From: Micractinium sp. NFX-FRZ
Taxonomy: Eukaryota > Chlorophyta > Trebouxiophyceae > Chlorellales > Chlorellaceae
Length of the DNA stretch: 64,000 bases
NCBI GenBank assembly: GCA_029339195.1
Contig: JAPTJF010000341.1
Span: 1 to 64,000 of the forward strand
Direction of reading: 5' to 3'
The notes under the pieces: model-generated
What the model was told of the DNA's origin: nothing
The model's input: only the letters and a program-made list of their open reading frames with translations
Databases searched by the model: none
Program-made: the position numbers and the translations under genes
In this document: positions 35,088 through 46,779 of the stretch, piece by piece
Layout of the letters: each line of letters starts with the position of its first letter
Position numbering within the stretch: position 1 is the first letter of the stretch

Positions 35088-37237
35088 TTAGACCAGGAAG
35101 TTGGGCGGGCATGAGGGGGTCATGCGCCCGGCGCTCGACATCAGGCGGGGCTGCAAACAGGCGTGGGGGGTGAGGGGCAGGGCCGGGATGGCAATTGTGA
35201 GTGTGATGTAATCTATTTGGCGGCAGCGGGCAAGGTCAGCTGGGGCGGGGAGACCCTGGGTGGGCACAGCACTGCCAGATGCAACGCCAGGCTGGCGTGT
35301 GAGGCGGCCAGGCATCGCCGCATGCGCCTGCACGCCGGCGTGCCACCCGACCCTGCGCATGTACTGTTTGTTCCCGCTGCTGCGTGCGCACCTGCACGGA
35401 GGGGGTCCTCAGCAGGGGTGACTCTGCCGGGCGCTTGCAGCCGACGCGTGGCACAGAGGCCAGAAGATCCGGGGAGGGAGGGTAGGAGGTGGCGGCGGCA
35501 AAGGCGGGGGCGGCCGCCGGCGGTGACGCCGCCTCGGCCACGTCGGCGACGCTGCGCGCCAGGCGCTGCTCCGCAGCGTGCGCCGCCAGCAGGGCGCTGT
35601 GCGGGGAGCCGGCCAGGCAGCAGGCCTGCACCTCCACCTGGCTGAGGCCACGCGCAAACGCACGCACATCCTCTGCACGTGGGGGAAAACAGGGCGGGGG
35701 AGGCGGGGCAGGTGAATCGGCCAGCTTGGGAACCATCGGGGGAGGCAGGGTGCAAGGGGGGATTTGGTTCCGGATGCGAGCATCCGGGGGACCGGAGCAG
35801 GTGCCCAGCGGCGAGCAGGCAGAGATGCCGCATGCTGGCGCTTGCAGCTGCTGCAGCTGCCACCCTCCTGGCCCGCCTCCTCCACCACCAGCATACCCCC
35901 ACCTTTCCCCCTCCCTCCCTCCCTCCCTGGCTCCGCACCTGCGGTTGGGAATGCGAGCGCCACGCTGGGGCCCCACACCGCCAGGCGAGCCTCCTCGTCC
36001 ACCAGTATGCGCGGTGGCAGGCCGCGCGCGCAGAAAAGCATGTCGTCGCTGGCGTCGCGCAGGCTGACGCGCCAGGGCGCCACGTGTGTGCGCGCCGCGG
36101 CGGTGCGCTGCTTCATCTTGGGAGAAGCCTCCTCGTAGCTGCACCAGTGGGTGCGGACGCAGGTGGAGAGGTCAGCAAGGCAGACTGGGGCGGTGGTGGT
36201 GAGACGCGGGAGGGCGGTTGGCCGCAGCAGGGTCGGGCAGGCAAGCACTCCACATGTACTTGGTGCTTCCGCTGCCGCCGCTGCCGCCGCTGCTACCCGT
36301 TTCCACACATCCCTGCTGCTGCATGCGGCACCGTCTGGTGCCCACCAGTCCCCAGGTCGCCGCCAGCCTCCATCCCGGGCTGCTGTGGTCCGTAAAAGCA
36401 GTGCCCGCTGCTTGCCGCTGCAGCATTCAAATATGTGACCCACAAGCTGCCTTCACACCCAGTCCTGGCTGCCCAGGCCTCACCTCATGTAAAGCGTGAG
36501 CTGCTGCCCCTCTAGCTCTCCCCAGTCTGGCTCCTCCTCCCCCAGGCCGTCCCCTGCCAGCTGCGGCACCAGCCGCTGAGCCGCCAGGTCCAGGCCGGTG
36601 CAGCCGGCGGAGGCGCGCGGGTAGGGGCAGCAGTCGGGCGTGCGCGACCGCGGCGCGGGCGTGACCAGGCGGCCGCCGTAGAGGAAGCACCCCGTGCGCC
36701 CGCCGCTGCGGTTGATCACCGTGTCAACAACAAAGACAGAGCACCGGCTGTCTTCTGCAGGGGAGGGGCGGGGTGGGGGTGCGGGGAGTGCCAGTGGTCA
36801 CGGCACAGTGCAAGGAACCTGTAAGAAGAGGAGGGCTGCCGCGGCCCAGGCTGGTGAGACTCTGCGCGCTGTGGCAAGGCGCTTCGCACCCTGTCGACCG
36901 CCATTGAGGTTGATTAGAGGGCGACGATACAGCCACTCGCGCCGGAGGGCGGAAAGTGCTCACAGCGCGGGAACCGGGAAACAGCGACGGGCGAAGGCCC
37001 GCGGATTGGCGCTCCCTTCTGGGCGGCATTGCACGTCACGCAATGGCAATTGGCGCCCCCAGCAGCGTCCTGGCGGGGCTCTGGAGGGCGGCCACTGTGG
37101 ATGGTCCCGCACTTGAAATTGGCGAACCACAAGCAGCTGCGCTGCTGCTCACCGTCAATGGCATCCCGACTGGCCGTCGGCTGTGCCGATACCGCCTTGC
37201 AAAGCAGCTCCTGGAACTCGGTAAGCGCCATTGCCAT
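35088..37237 (-). CDS. 299-aa protein of unknown function
   Basis: I do not recognise the family. Five exons join in perfect phase: 37237-37153, 36754-36484, 36138-35939, 35672-35392 and 35150-35088. The start is MAMALTEFQELL, with a second Met two codons on. The middle looks globular, with CSVFVVDTVINRSGG, GCFLYGGRLVTP, HVAPWRVSLRD..DDML, LVDEEARLAVWGPSVALAFP and EDVRAFARGLSQVEVQ. That is an alternating strand pattern closed by a helix, somewhat like a PH- or PTB-type fold, though this is speculation. The last about 80 residues are Ala/Pro/Ser-rich and end CPPNFLV. No signal peptide or membrane segment is visible. Confidence 0.65.
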
Positions 37238-37767
37238 CCCCGCGGCCTGCAGGGAGGGCGTCAGGAGGGCGTCAGCGCCTGCAATTGCCGATCACAAGCT
37301 GCCACCGTCGATGGGGATTGCCTGAAGGCTCACCATTGCCCGCCAGCACCAAGAGCTCGAGTCCGTCGCCAACACAGGACCCTCTGAGGCGCCACTCCGC
37401 CGGTTAAAAAGCGTAAAACAAGTCGAGTGAAAACGATTGAAGATTGAGGTTGATCAATAACACAGGAGTTAGCACCTTGCGTGTTGGCACAGGTGCCCGG
37501 GTCCCACCACCCAAGCCAGCCTGGCCACAAGCGCCCCTCCAGACTCTACCCCCACCGGAAGCCACCGATGTGAGGTTCTCACTTTCAAATTCAAATAAAC
37601 TGCTTGCTCAATTCGCAGCGCTGTGCACGTTTCGTTACAGGCCGTTGGCCAGGAGGGGCGCGGCGCCGGTGGGGGCGCCCTCCCGCCCACGGCGGACGGA
37701 TGCGTGTGCTGGCGCCGCTTGCTGGGGGCGGGCCCGCAGGCACAGCCACCAGGCAGCAGGAAGCCGC
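37238..37767. other. Intergenic region between two minus-strand genes
   Basis: It holds the promoter of the 299-aa protein gene and the 3' UTR of the upstream GGCT-like gene (TGTAA on minus at 37639-37635). A short echo of exon-1 sequence (CAATTGCCGATCACAAGCTG near 37281, compare 37118) is the only repeat I see. Confidence 0.4.
37635..37639 (-). terminator. TGTAA polyadenylation signal of the GGCT-like gene
   Basis: TTACA on plus, about 130 bases beyond the minus-strand stop at 37768. Confidence 0.5.
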
Positions 37768-40700
37768 TCAGCCGCTGTAACGCCCAATCAAGGAGGCCGG
37801 GGGCAGCTCATCCATGATGCCAGGGTTGGCCTCCAAGTGCTGCCGTATGGTAGTCGAGCGGTCGGAGAGGAAGGTGCAATCCAGAAAGGAGGCGTGCGCG
37901 TGGGGCCCCAGCCGCTGCGCCGCCAGCACGCAGTGCCGCAGGTACACCCGGCAGGGCAGCACGTTGTCGCTGCACGGGGGCGGGGGCAGGGGCGGGGAGT
38001 GTATCCAGGCGGCACGTCCGGGCGGGGGAAGGGAGGGCGGGACCACCCGCCGACGGCCTGTCAGGACAGCGTACCAAACTAAAGTGGCGGGCGGGGCGGG
38101 GGTTGGGCGTGCACCCGGCACTGCTGCGGCTCACTGCTGCTGCCAGAATCACCTGTTTGTGGCCCGCTCCTGGGCCCCCCACAATCCCCCCCCACGGTCC
38201 CTCGGTCCAGCAAGATCCTACCTTTTGCTTCTTAAGCTCACCCCTGACCTTGGCACCCCACAACCCTAAGAGCACCCAGCCCCGCACCAGAATTCTCAAT
38301 AACACGGCAACAAGCAGCCCCAAGCCCAGCTCACGTCCAGATCTGCGTCACCCCGTGCCCGCCGTACCGCCGCGCCCACTCCTGCGGCGGGCAGCGCCGC
38401 TGGCGGTACGCCTCGTCGCTCCACCGCGCGCACACCACCGCGGGGCGCCCAATGGGGGCGCTGCCGTCGGGCAGCAGCGGTTCCACTGCCATGAATCTGC
38501 AGGACAGCAGATGCAGAGAAGGGAATGGAATTAGAGTGGGGTGGAAGGCAGGGTGGGATCCATCAGTTGAGGCGGGCAGGCGGGCGTGCATTCCTGCGTG
38601 CCGTGGCTCCGCCTCTGCATCGCATGGTGATGTATGGTACAAGGCCATGCGACATGGGGCCTGCCGATTGATCGAGGTGCTGAGTCTCTAAGGCCCTTCA
38701 GCCTCAACCTCACCAAACTGCCCTCCAACGCAGCCCTCATGGCACTCTGCATGGCAAAACCCCTCTCTCTGCCGCCGCCTACTGTAGCCCTGCTGCTGCC
38801 CAGCCAGGGCAAGCCAAGTGCCAAGCCGCGCCGCCTCCACCGCACCCTCACCCCATCCACATGGCACCCCCTGCGTCCCATGTGCCCACCAAGGCACCCA
38901 ACCAGCACGGGGCTCACCCCCACACACTGCCCGCACACACTGCCTCCCCCACTTTGCCTCCCTCCCCACCTGCCCGCACGCACTGCCTCCCCCATATTGC
39001 CTCCCTCCCACCTGCCCGCACGCACTGCCTCCCCCACTTCGCCCCCACCCACCTGAACTCGCGCACTGCCTCCCCCACTTCGCCTCCCTCCCACCTGCCC
39101 GCACGCACTGCCTCCCCCACATTGCCTCCCTCCCACCTGAACTCGTGCTCCCGCTGAATGAAAGCCGCCACGCTCTCCGGAGTGGCCTCCACCTCGAAGA
39201 GCGACACCACAATCTCCGACTCAGGGTGCTCCTCCACAGACAGGCTGCTGACCTGTGTTTGGCACACGCGTGGGTGAGCAGGCAGCGGGGTGGGTACTGG
39301 GGGGCAGCAGGGACGGCATGATTAGTGGACCCAGGGTGCAAATCACAAGGCAGGCTGCTGAGCTGCAGCACGGGAATAGGGTGGATGAGGGAGGTGCAGA
39401 TGAGGGCGGTGAGGGCGGCGATGGCTCTTGTCCATGTTGGGGGCGGGAGGCAGGGGCAGGGAATGCATGTGGAAGTCTGGTTTGGGGGGGGCTGGGGCAA
39501 GGGGACATGTTGGTGAGGGTGACGTGAGGGGGCGGGGCAAAGTGTGGGTGATGGCGGGGTAAGATGACGAGTCGGCAGCAGAGACGCCACGTAGAAGCTG
39601 CAAAACAGGATGCCGCGGGGCGAGCAGGCGGGCGGGCGGGCATGCAGCCTGACAGGCGGAAGCGCAGGCAGGCGTGCGGGCAGGGGGCACGCACCTCCTT
39701 TGTTTCTGGGCGGGCTATGCCTCTCGCATAGAAGATGTCGCACTGAAGAGGGGAAGGGCAAGGGGGCAGGGAGGGGAGGAGGAGGCGAAAGGCACAAGGG
39801 TTGGTGTGCAGCAGCATCGCCACAAACACAGCACAGTACAGCGCAGCACAGCTCGGCACAGCACCAGCGCACCTGGTGTGCAAACACGCGGCGCCAGCCG
39901 CGCAGCCGCCCCTGCCTGAAGTTCAAGAGCTGGGGGAAGGTGCTGCGCGCGCTCGTCTCGCTGAGCAGGCTGCCAAACCCTGCAACTGTCATCAGTCCCT
40001 GCGTGTGAGCAAATGAGATGCTATCGCTTCAAGGGGAGGGTCGTGTGTGTCAACAGGCACTGATCGCCTCGCCCAGCAACGCCGCCGCCGGCACACCGAC
40101 GCTGCAACAAGTTGTTGTGAAGAGCAGGGCCGAGGCGCTGCCTGCAGAGGAGAGCTGAGGAGCGTCGCGGAGTGCGGACCCGCTGGGAGGGGTGAATCCC
40201 ATGCAGGGGAGACGAGAGCCTGGCGGCGGGAGCCTCCATCCGTCCACGCCCGCCCCCACCCTCCTGTAGAGCTCTAGGAGTAGAGGCCTCACCTCTGCGC
40301 AGGCCAGCCCGCTGAAGTCGTCATCCAATTCAAATGCCGTCCCTGGGACAGCTGGCTCCACGTCACCGGCAGCTGCCTGCATCCGCCCAGCAGCAGCCAC
40401 CGCCAGCTCCACAGGCGCTGTGGCCCCCAGGCTGCACGGCGGGCACGGCAGCACAGGGCAGGCATTGGGGGCAGGTTGGCTTTCTCGAATGGTGGGGCCG
40501 CAGGACGACAGGGAGGCGCAGGTATGATGCTGTGCGAGGTAATAGGCGGGCAGGGGCCCAGCACACACCTGTCCACTGCAGCAGCGGCCCTGCCTGCGTC
40601 TCCAGCCATTGCTGCCTGCCGCGCCGCGTGCCGCTGCCGCCGCCGCCGCCGCTCCCGTGGCAGCCGGGGGTAGTCGGTCACGGAAGCTCTGTTCCCGCCG

Positions 40701-40771
40701 GCCTGGCGTGGCTGCGAAAATACACTCAACTGCGGGGAACAAGCTGGTAGCAGAAGCAGGCGGGCGGACAT
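37768..40771 (-). CDS. Gamma-glutamylcyclotransferase-fold (GGCT/AIG2-like) protein
   Basis: It is probably a GGCT-superfamily enzyme, a fold that includes gamma-glutamyl cyclotransferases. Seven exons are in phase: 40771-40569, 40431-40293, 39998-39873, 39742-39695, 39252-39137, 38496-38335 and 37969-37768. Starting at the upstream Met (40771, MSARLLLLPACSPQ) gives 331 aa with an Arg/Ala-rich, transit-peptide-like leader. Starting at 40609 (MAGDAGRAAAAVD) gives 277 aa. The core begins TVAGFGSLLSETSARSTFPQ, where FGSLLS matches the YGSL substrate loop. Then come GWRRVFAH, VVSLFEVEATPESVAAFIQR and WTDNVLPCRVYLRHC, and the end LPPASLIGRYSG. The catalytic Glu is not certain from reading. The donor of exon 5 lies in a minisatellite. 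Confidence 0.62.
38930..39165 (-). repeat. Minisatellite overlapping the exon 5 donor of the GGCT-like gene
   Basis: About five units of roughly 40-50 bases share CACTGCCTCCCCCAC followed by CCTCCCACCTG. The true donor GAGTTCAG|GTGGGAGGG at 39137 is the end of one unit. A second unit at about 39050 repeats GCGAGTTCAGGTGGGTGGG, a near-perfect extra donor. Confidence 0.8.
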
Positions 40772-41133
40772 GTAGAACGTGCGAGGAGAGAGACGGATCC
40801 CTGCACCCCTTGCAATTACAGTAGCGATTAACAAGTAATTCACGTGCGCACAGCACGCCCCGCTGCGCCCCGCTGTGCACCCCTGCACAGCACGGGCCCA
40901 GCACGGCCAAGTTGCCGTGTTTTAGGCTGAGTTTTAGGCTTCCCATGCGTTCCACGCATTGTGAGCACCACTCACATCAGCTGCAGCTCGGGTGCCGGCA
41001 CTGCAAGCCTCCAAATTGGAGTCCCGAGTTTTGAGTTTTTTGCCCCGCGGCCTCTGCTCCTCCAACGCGTCTACCCGCCCCCGACACCGCCCAGCTCTCT
41101 CAGTCGGCATTTGCGAGAGCCAACACAGCGGGC
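40772..41133. promoter_or_regulatory. Divergent promoter region
   Basis: This 362-base gap lies between the GGCT-like gene (minus) and the bZIP gene (plus). It must carry both promoters. No TATA box is clear. Confidence 0.4.
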
Positions 41134-41732
41134 ATGGACTTCCTGCCCAGTCTCCCGCCGTCGACGTCGGCTGCGCCGGCGGGGCTGCCCTGCGGCGGCC
41201 CCCGGCGCTGTGCCTCCGCGCCCTCCCTCGACGCCATGGCCGACGCTGCGCTGCGCCTGGAGACCACCCCCTGCTCCGTGCTGGACCCCCACTCCCTGGA
41301 CGACGAGGTGTCTCAATCCCTGAGGCGCACGCTGCGGGAGACGCAGTGCGGGCTGCTGGCGGCGGTGCAGGCGGGAGCGCTGAAGCGGCTGGGTGACGGC
41401 GGCAGCGGCGCAACATCAGCAGGCGGGCGCAGGCAGCACTACGGCAGCGACTACTCAGCAGAGGTGCGGCTTTATTTTGTGCGGAGCGCTGTGAAGGCAG
41501 CTTGAGCTGAGCCGCGTCACACTGGCTCGTCCTGGGCCGCGTTGCCGCAGCTGCCGCCAGCTGTCCGCCCCTGCCCACACCCTCCAGACTGACCAGTGCC
41601 TGTCACTCTACCCACCATCCTTTCTGACCTCCCATCCCTTCCCCTCCTCCCCTGCAGGGCGCAAGCGACGGCGAGGGCGAGGGCGGGCGCAGCCGGAGGC
41701 GCAGCGGCAGCGCTGACCCCTCGGCAGCGGCA

Positions 41733-41766
<34 letters not shown>

Positions 41767-43406
41767 GCAGCAACAGCGAGGGGGTGGATGCTGAGCTGGA
41801 GGCTGAGCTGGCGGTGGCGGGGCTGTCGGCACGGGAGCGGGAGGCGGCGCTGAAGCGGGCCAAAAACCGGGAGGCGGCGCGCAGGTGAGGCCTGCACAGG
41901 GGGCTGGGCACTGGCGAAGGGGCACCGCCCTAGGGGGGTCGGTTGAGGAGGGCCATTGGCCCCGAGAGTTTGGCTTGACAAGCTGCCCCGCTCCCTGGCC
42001 GCATGCTTGTGACTGCCTGGCTAAGCCGCAACCTTGTGTGTGTGGCGGGGCCTGCCAGCCTCCCACCACACATCCGAGGCTCCTGTCTCCTCACACTCTA
42101 GTACCACCATGCCACCCACCCGCCTGCCTCTCCACTCCGCTCGAGGCCTACGCCACCACAACATCTGTTCTTCCCGTTGCAGGTGCCGCGAGCGCAAGGC
42201 GGAGCGCACCACCAGCCTGCACCCTCTGACCACACCAGGCGCACCAGCACCGACACACTCCTAAAAACTCCCTTTTCTAAAACGCTCGCTTGTGCGCAGG
42301 TCCCGAGAGCGCAAGGCGGAGCGCATCGCCACCCTGCAGGGCGAGGTGGCCCGCCTGCGTGCCAACAACTTTGTGCTGCTCAAGTGTGTGGAGGAGGTGG
42401 CGGGGAAGGCGCTGGCGGCGCGCGCAGAGCAGAAGGCGCTGCGGGTAAGTGGGCCGGCGGGACTCAGCAGAGAGAGTGTGCAATTGTGGGCCCCAAGGGT
42501 GCGTAGGTTTTAGACAGGCAGGCAGGTCAAGGCGCTGGCACGGTGGTGTGCAGCACCATGCGCCACCAGTCCTGCCCAGCGCCGCCTGCCCAGCGTGAAC
42601 AGCGTGCCCCCTCCCCTTCCCCTTCCCACTGGAGTGCCTGCCTGCCCGGGGGGCCTGCCTTCCCATCACATCGACACCATCGACAGACGCCCAACCTGTG
42701 CAGCAGCCACCGGCGCCCTGGCTTCCCAGCCCTCCCACCCCCTCACCCCCTGCTGGCCCCCTCCAACCTGCCGTTGCAGGACAAGCTGGCGCGTCTGCAG
42801 GTGGAGACGGCGCCAGCAGGCGCCAGCCTGGCAGCAGCCAGCCTGGCAGTGTGCGACCCTGGGGCCTGTACCCCGCCTGCCGCCAGGCGTGCAGCTGCTT
42901 TAGAGCGCGAGCTGCTGGCCATGGAGGCCGCCCCCGCCTCCCCCACCCACCTGCTGCTGCCGCGCTGGCCCGAGCAGGCGGCAGCGGCCGACGCGCTGCC
43001 GGCGGAGCCGGCCACGGCGTCTGCCGCGGCAGTGCCGATGTCGACTGGGGGCCCGCGCCCGACCTCTGCCGAGCTGCGGAGGGAGCTGCGGCAGGCAATG
43101 GCAGGGGAGAGCGGCACGGGCGCCGCCGGCGGAGGCTGTGCGGGCGCACGGGGCGGGGCGGCTGCCGATCAGCACCACCACCTGCACCCCTCGCCAGTGG
43201 GCGCACGCCTGCCCCTGCAGCACACCTGGCAGCCGCCGCAGCAGCCGCAGCAGCCGCAGCAGCAACAGCAGTGTGTGCTGCCGCCAGCAGCGCTGCACCC
43301 AAAGCGGGAGTCCGGGCTGGGGCTGGCAGAGCTGCTGGATGCTGAGCTGGCAGAGCTGCCAGGTCAGCAGCAGCAGCCCTGGCCGGGCAAGCGCGTGGCG
43401 GCATAA
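41134..43406 (+). CDS. bZIP transcription factor
   Basis: This is a 442-aa nuclear DNA-binding protein. Exons are 41134-41463, 41658-41884, 42300-42444 and 42780-43406, in phase. The basic region KRAKNREAARRSRERKAER spans the exon 2-3 junction and has the canonical N-x7-R spacing. Leucines follow at exactly nine residues and then every seven (TLQGEVARL, ANNFVLLK). The zipper runs on into exon 4 as KLARLQ. The N-terminal half contains SxxD/E patches and a poly-Gln run (CAG repeats at about 41740-41765). The C-terminal half is Ala/Gln-rich, consistent with an activation domain. A second version of exon 3 at 42183 would give a truncated isoform. Confidence 0.88.
41740..41765 (+). repeat. CAG repeat coding for poly-Gln
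   Basis: A run of CAG triplets in exon 2 of the bZIP gene encodes about nine Gln residues. It is a likely length-variable microsatellite. Confidence 0.8.
42183..42264 (+). other. Duplicated, possibly alternative, copy of bZIP exon 3
   Basis: After a good acceptor (TTCTTCCCGTTGCAG) this segment reads GTGCCGCGAGCGCAAGGCGG, matching the true exon 3 start GTCCCGAGAGCGCAAGGCGG at 42300. It is in the same phase as the exon 2 donor. If used, the basic region becomes NREAARRCRERKAER, but the zipper breaks (SLHPLTTP) and a TAA stops translation at 42262-42264. That would make a zipper-less isoform or a decay target. Confidence 0.7.
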
Positions 43407-44377
43407 GCGCAGTGCCATCATAGTGCAACAGTCAACCAAGGCGCTGCGGGGCCGCTCGCCACCCTCGGTTGAGCATGCGCGTTGATTGTTCCAGGACCAT
43501 GTTTGTCTGTCTGGATCCCCTTGGTGTGTAGTGCCCACATAGCGTGTATCGTCCTCCCTGTCTTCGTGCCGTTTTATCGTCTGCTTTACCGAGTTAATTA
43601 GTTCAGGACCCTCCGCTGCCTGGTGCAGCACACTCCCTCCATCTCCCTGCCCTGCCGCTGCGTCCCCGCATGACCACTCCTTCGCTGGCATGCCTCGTGT
43701 TGCTTGCCTCGCCTGCGTGACTTCTTGCAGGCTCTCTCTGAATTCCCCGTAGTGACAATCCAAGACTGTATCAATGCACCCTCTAGTTATCCCCTGTACA
43801 TCCATCCAATCTACTCTCGCGGGGCAGCCCTGGATACCCCTGGGTACCGGCTGAGGCCAGGTGTAGAGGCAGCGGTGTCGCGGCAGCCTTGCACGGCTGC
43901 GGCCTAGCTTGGGTGCCAGGATTGCGGGGGTGTTGGAGGGCAGCACATGGCTCGGTTGTTGCGCGTACGCGGAGAGGACAACCGCGTTGCAGGCAGCCTG
44001 GCCTGGTCAGACGGCTGTGGGCCACACAATGGTGTGGTACTGTCAGCAGGCAGCTGCGCCGCAGCTACTTGCCACCCTGGCGCTGGGCCACCATAAAGCC
44101 TAGGACCGAGCCGTTCTGCCCAGTATCTGCGGCTATTACCAACCCTTGTGGAACCGAGCATCCATTCTCGCCGCCAGCAGCAGCCTGCAACTAGCAGAGT
44201 GAGCGGAGTTGCGCGCTCGCACAATTGCTCGCTGTAGGTGGGCGGTCTAGAGCTGCGGTGGCTGCCTAAGCATGCAGCACGCTTACAGAACACCATCACG
44301 CCAACCCGGCCGGCTCCACCTGGCAACCTCCCGCGTCCCCGCAACCTCCGCTTTGTGCAGGCCGTCCCACGCCAAAC
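43407..44377. other. Intergenic region between the bZIP and HHE genes
   Basis: It contains the bZIP 3' UTR and the HHE promoter or 5' leader. A CAG just before 44361 could be the acceptor of a 5'-UTR intron. I see no TGTAA, RNA gene or repeat. Confidence 0.4.
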
Positions 44378-46779
44378 ATGAAGCAGGTGCATCAAGATGG
44401 ATACAGCGCCACCTGGAGCTTCCCACCCGAGCAGGACGGTGAGGGCCAGTACCACCTTTGCCGCCGGCGCCGCCCTGCACCGCCGCCGCCGCCGCCGCAA
44501 CGCAATGCTACTGACCGTCCCGTTCCCAACCGCCGGGGGGTGCACGCCGCTGGATCTCAATGGCTGCACAGCTCGATTGTCAGTCGCAATCCCACAGCAC
44601 ATGTGCTCTGAGGCCCGCTGCAGGCTGGTTCAAGGCCCACGACGCGCTGAGGGCTGACATGGCGTCGCTACAGACGATGCTGGGCAACTTCAAGACGCAG
44701 GTGGGTGCTGCTGTGCGCAGAGCATGCTATGCAGCTGCTCGTGCATGGTTCAGGCAGGCGGGTGCCAAGAGCTGGCCAACCTCCATCGCCACCTAGGGGA
44801 CCAATGATTTCCGATTGCATTGCACCAGCCGGTGGCACCTGTTGCCGACCACCGCTTGCGGCAGTTGACCGCCCCCCAGCCCAGGCGTGCGTGGCCTCCT
44901 CCCCATAAACGGGATTGAAATTGATCACTCGGCTCACAAAGGCCCATGTGTGACGGAAACATGTGCCGCCTCCCATCCAATCCCCTCCTTCTTGCAGCTG
45001 GCAGCGGGCAAGGCCATCACCCCGGCACAGTCGGCGGCAGCGGCCCGCTTCTTCCAGTGCTTCCTGCACTTCCTGCACCACCACCATCACAACGAGGACG
45101 GTGCGTGGGGGGCAGGGTGGGTGCAGGGGTGTCGTTCAGGTTGCTGCGTGCCCTGGGTTGTTTCCTGCACTCCTGCGCACCGCAGCAAGGGTTGCGTGCT
45201 TTGGCATGGGCTGTAAGTGGCGACAAAGTTGCAACATGTCGGGGGCTGCTGCGCGCAGCCGAGCAGCACCAGCGCCAGCTCAGCGCCCCCTTGCCTGCCC
45301 CCTGCACACACGCCACCCTGGCATGTGCCACCCTGGCGCCGATTTGTTGCCATCTGTTGGGCCTGCCATTCAAACTATGGTATTACGATTCCCGTGACCT
45401 TGTGTCCGCCCTCCTGCAGATGTGGCCATTCCCTACATTGCCACCCGCTGCACCCTGCCTGAGAAGATCAGCGCCGACCACAAACAGCTGACGGTGTGTG
45501 GGAGGGGCGGGGGTGCTCATCCCTGCCGTGCGACTGCTGCATCCGATTCCTCCAAACTCCCCACCAAGCCCTGCCGCCGGTGATTCAACTTGTAGCATGA
45601 TGACACATGCCAGTCACCCACACCCACCCTCAACCTCCATGTGACAATGCCATGTGATTGACTGCAGGTGCTGCTGGACCAACTGGAGCGCCAGATGGGT
45701 GAGCTGCTGGGCGCCGCCAGCCTGGCGCAGCAGGGCCCCCCGCTGGAGGCGGCCACGGTGAGCGGGCCTCTCAGCCGCCGTGCGCGCCTGCGACCCACAT
45801 GGGCCTGCACTGCCCAGGAGCTGAGTTGCCGGTGCTGCCTGCAGCCCGTGCAGCCCTGCGCTGCCTTCAGCCGCTATGCAAATCCTGCGCACGCCGCGCA
45901 GCCAGCGTCATGCGCCGCATGCTGGGGCATCGCAGCAGCGGCTTAGCCTCCCCTCGTCCCGCACCTCCACCCCGCTGGCCCGCTACCCCTGCAGGAGACT
46001 TTTGGCGAGCTGCAGCCCATGTTGCTGCAGCACTTGAAGGAGGAAGAGGAGGAGGCGCTGCCGCTCATGCGCCACCACTTCACGCCTCAAGAGGTGGGGG
46101 GAGAGGAGGGGGCACATTGGGGCCACGGGCTTGCTGCTGGGTGCTGGCAGGCAGAGGTGCTGGAAGCTACAGCACCAGCGCTTCTCACGCACCGGCACTT
46201 CACTCCTGGGGAGGCAAGCGAGGGAAGGGTAGCGGTGGGCAGGAGCAGGAGGACGGGGTGGGGTGGGGTCTGGCGGCAGGGCTGGCAGGGCTGCAGCTGC
46301 GGCGCCCTGCAGCGCTTTGTGTGCTGCTCACACTCAAATCACCCACTCAAACCTCATCCACATGCATTATCCCCGCCGCCAATTTGGGCGAGGCTGAGTC
46401 CAGAGGAAGCACGTGGCAGGGGCGGGCCAGCTGCACCTCCGTGAACCACCCCACCCCACCCCTCCCCTCCTTGTCTTCCCACGTTCGTTCCACGTTACAT
46501 TTCATTCCGTGGATTTTAAACGTAATGATGGTGACGACGTTGCCCGCGCCCCCGCAGATTGCCAAGCACGTGGTGTCCAAGATTGTGCGCTCGCTGAGCC
46601 CTGATGACGTGGGCACCATGTTCCACCGCATGCCCAGGGAGCAGCGCAAGGCGTTTGCCCGGCAGGAGAAGATCCCCTTCTTTGTCGCCTGGATCCTGTT
46701 CCATCAGACCAGGAAGTATGAGCGCAAGGTGTGGGCGCCCTTTGAGCGGGAGTGCCTGGCAGCGACCGCCAGCGCCTGA
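44378..46779 (+). CDS. Hemerythrin-like HHE-domain protein
   Basis: HHE domains form a four-helix bundle that binds a di-iron centre and serve in oxygen, NO or iron sensing and handling. Seven exons give 241 aa: 44378-44438, 44624-44700, 44998-45100, 45420-45493, 45668-45757, 45995-46093 and 46558-46779. Candidate ligands appear in order: WFKAHDALRAD (helix 1), FLHFLHHHHHNED (helix 2), SADHKQL (helix 3), and LLQHLKEEEEEALPLMRHHF (helix 4, H-xxx-E type). A C-terminal helical extension follows (HVVSKIVRSL...FVAWILFHQTRKYERK) and ends TASA. There is no signal or transit peptide, so it is probably cytosolic. The intron after exon 6 contains a copy of that exon's end. Confidence 0.82.
46176..46222 (+). 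repeat. Copy of the 3' edge of HHE exon 6
   Basis: GCGCTTCTCACGCACCGGCA then CTTCACTCCTGGGGAGG mirrors the exon end GCGCTGCCGCTCATGCGCCA then CTTCACGCCTCAAGAGG (46057-46095). It lies about 120 bases into the intron. The donor-equivalent position now reads GCAAGC. Confidence 0.72.
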
